A stretch of DNA of 64,000 nt from a virus. The notes below the pieces were generated by a model. The model saw nothing but the letters and a program-made list of their open reading frames with translations. It had not been told where the DNA came from and made no database searches. The stretch is from positions 1 to 64,000 of the IMG/VR virus record IMGVR_UViG_3300030108_003282, one strand, 5' to 3'. Below, in pieces: positions 58,520 to 64,000 of the stretch. Each line of letters starts with the position of its first letter. The stretch's first letter is position 1. Position numbers and translations under genes: made by a program.

Positions 58520-60154
58520 TTAATCTTGTGTTTTTTCAATAGTTCCCATTTCTTCAATATAAAGTTTAAGATATTTTTGCATTCTTCCAATAGCATAACT
58601 GTAATTTTGTCCAGATTTATACATCAAGTGTGCGGTTTCAAGTTCTCTGATAATTTTTGCAAGTCTATCACTAATAGCAGTGGTATCTAGTTTTCTATCA
58701 AGAATTTTTTTAGTTGAAGAAATAATGTGGTCTACCTCTTTATCACCTAAACCTTTTTTATCTCTTAAATACGGAGTTGAACTTTTAGTAATCTTAATAA
58801 TTGTTCCAATATTTTCTAAAGAGTCCATAACCGACATTTTACAATTGTCTTTGTATTTTTGAATATCATCTAAATAGATACCTTCTTTCAACCAATCAAA
58901 ACCCACATGGTCTTTATGATTCTCCCACTTCATTAACTTAAAAATTTCATCACAACGGCTTTTATACCAGTCGGCTTTCTTATATGACTTCTTCATGCGA
59001 ATCAACTCAAGCAATAACTCAGCGTTGCCTTTCTTAAGACGAAAATGAGGAAGACAATTCTTTAACAGTTTAGAAACATCATCCTGTGAATAAAAATTTA
59101 ATCTATTAATTAAACGGGTTGCTTGTGGAGATTTCTGGTCTAAATGCATTCTGCCGAAACCAAGAGACTTATGCATTTCTTGCATAAAAGCCTTACCTCT
59201 TTCTCCTGTTGCGACTAATCCTACTCTTGGATTCATGTTGCGGTCTAATGTAATATATCCATCTGAATCAATAAAAGCAGCAGTATAAGCCCAAATATTT
59301 TTCTTAATCATAGAAGGGACTTTGTAATACGAACCCTTTACAGAACTAATTTCTAATTTTTTGACTGCCTTTGAAATTGAATTAGGGCTTGCTGCTTTAT
59401 GAAGAGAGGAAGGCATTCTTTCGTGTATTCCTGAAGCAGTAATTCCTGGATTTTCACAAACCATTTTTAAAATAAAGTCCTCTGTTCTTTGTTTCTTTGA
59501 TTTGGTAAGAGACTGGTCTGTAATCTTAGAAATAGCATTTCTAAAATCCTTTTTAGCAGAACTCATAGTTTTGTGCAGATTAGAATATTCTTTTCCATAG
59601 GCCATTCCAGTTTGCTCTATTTCAGCCTCCCAGTATTTACAAAGAGCATCAACAGTTTCTCTTCTTAATTCTGAACTTTTCATCTTATGTAGTTTGGACA
59701 AATCTTTCTCATTATACCTCATTTTTCTTAGAGGAACCTCATAGTCGTTTAACCAAGTAATAGAACCGATGCAATTATTTAAATGTTCAGTATAAGCATC
59801 AATCATCGTATCAATGGCTTTTGACATTTTAATACGATGTTCCCCCTTCAACGCTCTCCGAGACTTTCTCATTTTTCTAACTAAATCAGGAATAGTGTGT
59901 TCTTGAACAATATATTCATTTGGAAAAGAAGTGAGTCTCTTTCTTGCATCGCTAGCATTGATGTTAAAAGCAGTAGATAATTTAACTATTTCTTCATGCT
60001 CAGACATAACATAGGTATTGTTGAAGATACTCTTTAATTCTGTATCTAGTTGTTCCTCTATGCTATCTTTAACTTCGGCTTCTTCTTCATCTAATTCGGC
60101 TAAACGGTTCATTTGTTCAGCCGCTTGACGGTATTTATCTGCCTGTTCTGTCAT
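58520..60154 (-). CDS. DNA-binding protein with LAGLIDADG domain, possible small terminase
   Basis: The 544-residue protein has an N-terminal coiled-coil region (residues 1-220), then a winged-helix-like segment (NPGITASGIHERMPSSLHKAA to SSVKGSYYKV, about 235-285). A single LAGLIDADG motif follows in AYTAAFIDSDGYITL (about 291-305) with the usual domain behind it, and a helical C-terminus ends it. It is directly downstream of the terminase gene, where small terminases commonly lie, but no classical TerS match is seen. Whether the LAGLIDADG part still cuts DNA is unknown. It is not an intein, since no splice motifs flank the domain. Confidence 0.65.
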   Translation of the reverse strand: MTEQADKYRQAAEQMNRLAELDEEEAEVKDSIEEQLDTELKSIFNNTYVMSEHEEIVKLSTAFNINASDARKRLTSFPNEYIVQEHTIPDLVRKMRKSRRALKGEHRIKMSKAIDTMIDAYTEHLNNCIGSITWLNDYEVPLRKMRYNEKDLSKLHKMKSSELRRETVDALCKYWEAEIEQTGMAYGKEYSNLHKTMSSAKKDFRNAISKITDQSLTKSKKQRTEDFILKMVCENPGITASGIHERMPSSLHKAASPNSISKAVKKLEISSVKGSYYKVPSMIKKNIWAYTAAFIDSDGYITLDRNMNPRVGLVATGERGKAFMQEMHKSLGFGRMHLDQKSPQATRLINRLNFYSQDDVSKLLKNCLPHFRLKKGNAELLLELIRMKKSYKKADWYKSRCDEIFKLMKWENHKDHVGFDWLKEGIYLDDIQKYKDNCKMSVMDSLENIGTIIKITKSSTPYLRDKKGLGDKEVDHIISSTKKILDRKLDTTAISDRLAKIIRELETAHLMYKSGQNYSYAIGRMQKYLKLYIEEMGTIEKTQD

Positions 60155-60163
60155 ATAAATACC

Positions 60164-61594
60164 TCAAAAGTTTAAGCCTATGGACGAAGAAAAGCCCTGT
60201 TTTGGTCGTTGCGGAGCATCGTTAAACAGCCCTAAATCATCGAGCAGTATGAAGTTATCGCTGGCCTGATAAGTAGCGGCATTTGCTAAAGCAAGACTCA
60301 TCACCATATCGTCATGCGCCCCAATACCTTCAAATTTTCCACGCTCGGTAATAGCAAACATTGATAATTCTTCAATAAGCAAAGAAGAAACCTTTCTACT
60401 TTCTTCATTCCCGTATGGGAAGTGAATCTTTCCATTTTCAAGAGACATTTGTAAATTAAGAATAATCTCTTGTTTCTTTCTTCTAGTTGTATCAAAGTCA
60501 TGAACATTTACATCAGCAACTTGACGAAGTTCTTGAGTAAATGATTTAGCAAAAGTATTTGTTTCAAACAAAATAACTTCGGGTCTAAAGACTTGATTTA
60601 ATAATTTTACCTTTTGAATATTTTCACGGAACTGAACGTTCTTTGCTCGGTCTACGTACACAATTGATTTATTTTCATTTTCATCTACCTCAAGAACAGT
60701 AATCACATTGTAATCCCCATCAGTAGAAATAGCGGGGTCCACTCCTATGAAATATTTATATCCTTCACGCTTTAATGGTTTCAATACTAAATCTTTGTTC
60801 TTAGCATTATCTAAATGTTCGGGACTGAATAAAGAAGTTCCTGTTGAAATAGGCACACACATATATTCTCTTGTAAACATTAATGAACCGACTTCTGCCT
60901 TACGAGCCATTAACGCCTCATAGTTCCATCGGTCAGGCCACAACGGTTCGTTTAGTGCATTTAAACAGGGGTATGTTCTAACAGTATAAGCAGCATTTTC
61001 GGATAATTGCTGGTAAATATCCGTATAACTGAAAGGTGTTCCAATAACACGTAAAGATGCGGTATGGTGAAGTGTTGGAATCATATCCCCATAAAACCAG
61101 TCAGTGACTTTTTGAATACCAGTCATACTAAACTCTTTCAAAGGGTCATCAATAACAATCTCTTGAGGGTGAAGCCCACGAATCTGTGAACCAACCGACC
61201 TTTCAAGGATTTGGTTTCCATTGGTTAATGTAATATTCCCAATAGCCCAACCTCTTGCGGGTTTAAATTTCTTGAGCATTGGGTGAGTAAACATCTTATC
61301 AATGTCTCTCATGTGAACCAAAGTCTGTTTTTGGTTAGAAGAAATATAAAGCATTTGATATGGAGGCTCTTCAAAGATTAATTTCCACACAACCCATGAA
61401 TGCATAAATACAGATTTTCCGTGGTCTCTTGAACAGATAATTACAGTTCTTTGAGTAGTGTTCATTAACTCATGCCATTCCTGTATGTATGAAGGAAAAT
61501 CAAAACCTAATACATTTTGAAAAAAATAAGGGAACGAGTTTTTGGATAACTGCATATCCATCTCATGTTCAAAATTAAAGGCTTCTAATTCCAT
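60164..61594 (-). CDS. terL: Large terminase subunit (TerL)
   Basis: The 476-residue protein has ATPase motifs CSRDHGKS (Walker A, residues 54-61) and EIVIDDPL (Walker B), and the C-terminal RNase H-like nuclease with GVDPAISTDGDYN, LFETNTF and GAHDDMVMSLALA. It packages viral DNA into proheads using ATP and cuts the concatemer. AAGGAGATAG precedes the ATG. Both domains look intact. Confidence 0.95.
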   Translation of the reverse strand: MELEAFNFEHEMDMQLSKNSFPYFFQNVLGFDFPSYIQEWHELMNTTQRTVIICSRDHGKSVFMHSWVVWKLIFEEPPYQMLYISSNQKQTLVHMRDIDKMFTHPMLKKFKPARGWAIGNITLTNGNQILERSVGSQIRGLHPQEIVIDDPLKEFSMTGIQKVTDWFYGDMIPTLHHTASLRVIGTPFSYTDIYQQLSENAAYTVRTYPCLNALNEPLWPDRWNYEALMARKAEVGSLMFTREYMCVPISTGTSLFSPEHLDNAKNKDLVLKPLKREGYKYFIGVDPAISTDGDYNVITVLEVDENENKSIVYVDRAKNVQFRENIQKVKLLNQVFRPEVILFETNTFAKSFTQELRQVADVNVHDFDTTRRKKQEIILNLQMSLENGKIHFPYGNEESRKVSSLLIEELSMFAITERGKFEGIGAHDDMVMSLALANAATYQASDNFILLDDLGLFNDAPQRPKQGFSSSIGLNF

Positions 61595-61598
61595 ATGA

Positions 61599-63206
61599 CT
61601 ATCTCCTTAATAATTGTTTCCATAACATTCTTTCAAGGGATTCTCTTTGTCCTCCCATAATGTCTTTCTTTCCTCTTTCTGTTGCTCTACCAAGTTGATT
61701 TAATCTGTCTTTTAAAGACTGAATATGCTTGATTCTTTTTTCAAGAAATGTTTCTAAATACTTTTTCTCTTCGTTTAACCTAATTCTATATTTATTCGTT
61801 TCTTTTTCTTTATCTTTTCCTGTGTATTCATTCGCAAATTGTTCTACCATTGGTTCGATATTTTCTAATTGTTTAAGTCTTTTTCTTGCACTTTCTATGT
61901 TAAACTTTCTTCTGACTTTCCCTTGAGAAGTATTGACCATTCTATCAGTAACTTGGTCATAGTCTGTCTGTATTCTATCTATGAGTTTTTGTCTAATGTC
62001 AATGATTTCTTTTTGAGGATTTTTATCATAATACTCTCTTTGCTTTCTGTTTTTTTCTCTTCTCTCTTCTATCTCTTTAGCCCTTTCTTGGCTTTCCTTT
62101 TTTCTTCTTTCTTCTTTAATTCTTTTTTCTTCTCTATCTATTGTATCTTGGTAAGAATCACCCATAAGATGGCCCTCTTTTATTTCATCTACAAAGATAT
62201 TATGAAATTTATATTTTTTTGAAGGATATCCCATTGGGTGACTTCTTATTGAATCAAAAACATAAATTTGTTTTGGTTTTTCATTTAAAAAATATTGCTT
62301 AATTTTTGGGTTTGACTCTAATTCTTCCTTTCCCCTATAGGTTCCTTGCTGTCTTTGAATCGTTTCAAAAGTAATATAAGAATAATCTTCAGAATCATCA
62401 TTAATATAAATCCAGCCATATCTGCCATAAAATGGATTAGCATCTAATTCAGAAGCAATTTCTTCCATTTTTTCAGTTGAGTAATCAGGATGTTCTTTGA
62501 ATCTTGCATTTACCATTACTGAGTAGTGAGGTCTATACATTATATTATATCCAGAACTGTATTTTATCGGGTTATCATTATCCTTTGGAAAGCGACTGAT
62601 TAATTTATTTCCATCAATGTCTTCGGCATCTTCAAAAGTATTATCGGGCAAGATTTTGAGAAGATTAAACCATGTCGGCATAGGGTCGTCAAGATAAACA
62701 CACTTCGCAAACTCGCCTTCGCCACGAATGGGCCGAATAGCCATCCTATCAGGATATTTGGACAACCAAGCACTTAAAACATCAGGTGGCAATAATTTAC
62801 TCATTTGCCCCCAATTTGGACTATCTGGAAAAGACCATCCATTCTTTTTTGCGTTAGCAATCCAACGAGCATTATCTCCGTCTCTATGTCCAAAAGCAGC
62901 AACTAATGGTTTTGAAGGATTTAACTGCGGTTCTCTTGCATCTTGTAATGCTCGACTATTTCCACCAATTTGTCTTCCTTCAGCAGTAGCATACATTCCC
63001 CCAACAACGGTATGTGAAGGGTGTTCTTTGAAACCAACGGTTGCTATTGCTCTATTATTATCATCAACACGAATAAGCCAACTATCTAATTCATAAATGC
63101 CAGATTCTAAATCAGCCCTGCGAGTATAGGGGTCGTCAGGATTATCCTGAGCAAACCTACTTTTCATATTTTCATATGAAAAAATTGCGGGGAGAACTTT
63201 AGTCAT
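61599..63206 (-). CDS. Protein with GNAT-like N-terminal part and coiled-coil C-terminus
   Basis: The 535-residue protein has an N-terminal region with WLIRVDDNNRAIATVGFKE, a VVGGMYATAEGRQIGGNSR segment and KNGWSF, suggestive of a GNAT acetyltransferase fold, but the match is weak. Residues about 360-535 are Lys/Glu/Arg coiled coil with KRIKEERRKKESQERAKE. It directly precedes terminase. The role is unknown; a modified virion or DNA-packaging helper is possible. Confidence 0.55.
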   Translation of the reverse strand: MTKVLPAIFSYENMKSRFAQDNPDDPYTRRADLESGIYELDSWLIRVDDNNRAIATVGFKEHPSHTVVGGMYATAEGRQIGGNSRALQDAREPQLNPSKPLVAAFGHRDGDNARWIANAKKNGWSFPDSPNWGQMSKLLPPDVLSAWLSKYPDRMAIRPIRGEGEFAKCVYLDDPMPTWFNLLKILPDNTFEDAEDIDGNKLISRFPKDNDNPIKYSSGYNIMYRPHYSVMVNARFKEHPDYSTEKMEEIASELDANPFYGRYGWIYINDDSEDYSYITFETIQRQQGTYRGKEELESNPKIKQYFLNEKPKQIYVFDSIRSHPMGYPSKKYKFHNIFVDEIKEGHLMGDSYQDTIDREEKRIKEERRKKESQERAKEIEERREKNRKQREYYDKNPQKEIIDIRQKLIDRIQTDYDQVTDRMVNTSQGKVRRKFNIESARKRLKQLENIEPMVEQFANEYTGKDKEKETNKYRIRLNEEKKYLETFLEKRIKHIQSLKDRLNQLGRATERGKKDIMGGQRESLERMLWKQLLRR

Positions 63207-63212
63207 GAAGCA

Positions 63213-64000
63213 TCACCTAAAAGATGCCTTAATCATATATACTTGTTCACCGCTAATTCCATACTCCTTTGAAATATTGTCGTGAGAATCTACTGCCTTA
63301 ATAATTTGCTCCACTTCAAACGAAGTCAAGTCAATATTTTCATCAACTTGCATCTTTGTAATCATTTTGTTAATACCATACTCATTCATAGGAATCTGTG
63401 CATAAATGACAGGCTTTCCTAATTCCTGCCTAATTACATCGTGAGCCTTTAATAACTTGTGAAGAAGAACTGGTAAGTCCACTTGAGCCGATTCAAAGAT
63501 AGCCTTTAATCTATTATATGCGGTCTTTTTAGCAGGAGCGCCTTTCGTTAAAATCCCTTGATTCATGTCTAACCAATGGGGTAATGCAAATACAGGGAAT
63601 GGTTTTCTAGCCCTATAGTCCTCGAAAAACTGTTCCTTTCTCTCTTTGATAGACTTCCCATCAAAGTCTTTGCCTTCTCTTTGTAAATCATTAGTCTCTG
63701 TCATATAATGATGAATTAAAGCGGCTGCGTAATTGTTGTTTCTTTCTCTTGTTCCTTCACCAAAAATTTCTGTTAATGCATCAGCAAACTCTTCACCATC
63801 GGCAATCAAAGAACCATCAATTTGAATTTCAGGCATGAAGATGTTGTCTAAGAAATCAGCAATAGCGGCCATATCGCCAGCATCTATTTCTTCTCTTGAG
63901 CCTTCAAAGAGAGTATCGTAAGCACCTGACATAATAGTTTCCATTCCTAATTCTAAACTCATTGTTTGGAGAACCTTTGAACCAATGCTGGAACCAAAGG
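63213..64000 (-). CDS. Hypothetical protein, N-terminus cut by the window edge
   Basis: The reading frame is open to the right edge; the first in-window ATG is at 63962, but no ribosome binding site lies before it and 12 further sense codons continue upstream, so the true start is probably outside. The visible 261 residues are acidic and helical, with a C-terminal part containing DLTSFEVEQIIKAVDSHDN, and no recognised motif. AGGTGATGC of the next gene follows the stop. Confidence 0.6.
   Translation of the reverse strand, partial: FGSSIGSKVLQTMSLELGMETIMSGAYDTLFEGSREEIDAGDMAAIADFLDNIFMPEIQIDGSLIADGEEFADALTEIFGEGTRERNNNYAAALIHHYMTETNDLQREGKDFDGKSIKERKEQFFEDYRARKPFPVFALPHWLDMNQGILTKGAPAKKTAYNRLKAIFESAQVDLPVLLHKLLKAHDVIRQELGKPVIYAQIPMNEYGINKMITKMQVDENIDLTSFEVEQIIKAVDSHDNISKEYGISGEQVYMIKASFR

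Noticed and set aside
58520-60154. LAGLIDADG protein as an intein
   Set aside because: The domain is inside a protein with its own start and stop, without splice motifs or a split host protein around it.
62000-62300. 117-codon frame on the + strand with many Phe/Ser
   Set aside because: Shadow of the Lys/Glu coiled coil of the 61599 gene.
1-64000. tRNA, rRNA, integrase or attachment site
   Set aside because: No cloverleaf-like spacer, no rRNA segment, and no tyrosine or serine recombinase gene was seen; nearly all sequence is protein-coding.

Overview
The window is a contiguous, AT-rich segment of a tailed double-stranded DNA virus that most likely infects an archaeon. The + strand (about 1-24,217) carries an archaeal-type replication set: PCNA-like clamp, clamp-loader small subunit, a reduced large-subunit-like ATPase, family B DNA polymerase, archaeo-eukaryotic primase, XPF/ERCC4 nuclease and ATP-dependent ligase. 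It also carries a histone-fold protein and a GroES/GroEL-type chaperonin pair. The - strand (about 64,000-24,404) carries an HK97-type head module and a tail module: terminase, portal, prohead protease fused to scaffold, major capsid protein, tail tube, tail-assembly chaperone with a frameshift, tape measure, and a giant hub and fibre proteins. No integrase, tRNA, rRNA or CRISPR array was seen. The gene content resembles the magrovirus/marthavirus-type caudoviruses of marine archaea. That assignment is inferred from gene families, and the host (Poseidoniales, Nitrosopumilaceae or other) is not settled by the sequence.

Layout of the + strand: JAMM metalloprotease and GroES/GroEL (0-3.2 kb); small zinc-binding and unknown genes (3.2-5.8 kb); ligase and histone-fold protein (5.7-8.1 kb); clamp loader and single-strand binding protein (8.8-12.5 kb); RecA-like ATPase, PCNA, and a DNA polymerase split into two genes by about 720 bp of small genes (12.9-18.3 kb); Cas4-like nuclease, primase, XPF nuclease, helicase-like ATPase and DEDD exonuclease (18.5-23.9 kb). 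The two transcription units converge on a 186 bp spacer with a strong terminator and further hairpins.

Layout of the - strand, in transcription order from the right edge: unknown proteins, large terminase, a DNA-binding protein with a LAGLIDADG domain, a run of eight to nine small, mostly basic proteins (58.5-53.9 kb) surrounding the portal, coiled-coil proteins, a second large ligase, protease-scaffold, capsid, three membrane-associated genes including a Ras-like GTPase, connector and tail-completion genes, tail tube, G/GT chaperone, tape measure, and hub and fibre genes. Genes are packed with 1-14 nt overlaps or short gaps, usually behind an AGGTGA-type ribosome binding site.

The most unusual signal is a short Trp-x-(D/N/E/S)-Ile-Leu-Lys peptide. 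It recurs at or near the N-termini of at least seven unrelated proteins in the 53.9-58.5 kb block and, in related form (DW-x-x-IHKMV), at the C-termini of the scaffold and of an 81-residue protein. It resembles in logic the capsid-targeting sequence of T4 and could be an undescribed system for loading proteins (a PAP2-type phosphatase, a winged-helix protein, basic DNA-binding proteins) into the virion. Other notable points are the viral histone fold, the split polymerase with an altered motif C, a viral small GTPase beside membrane proteins, a gene that appears to start at ATT, and a canonical A AAA AAC frameshift site in the tail chaperone gene.
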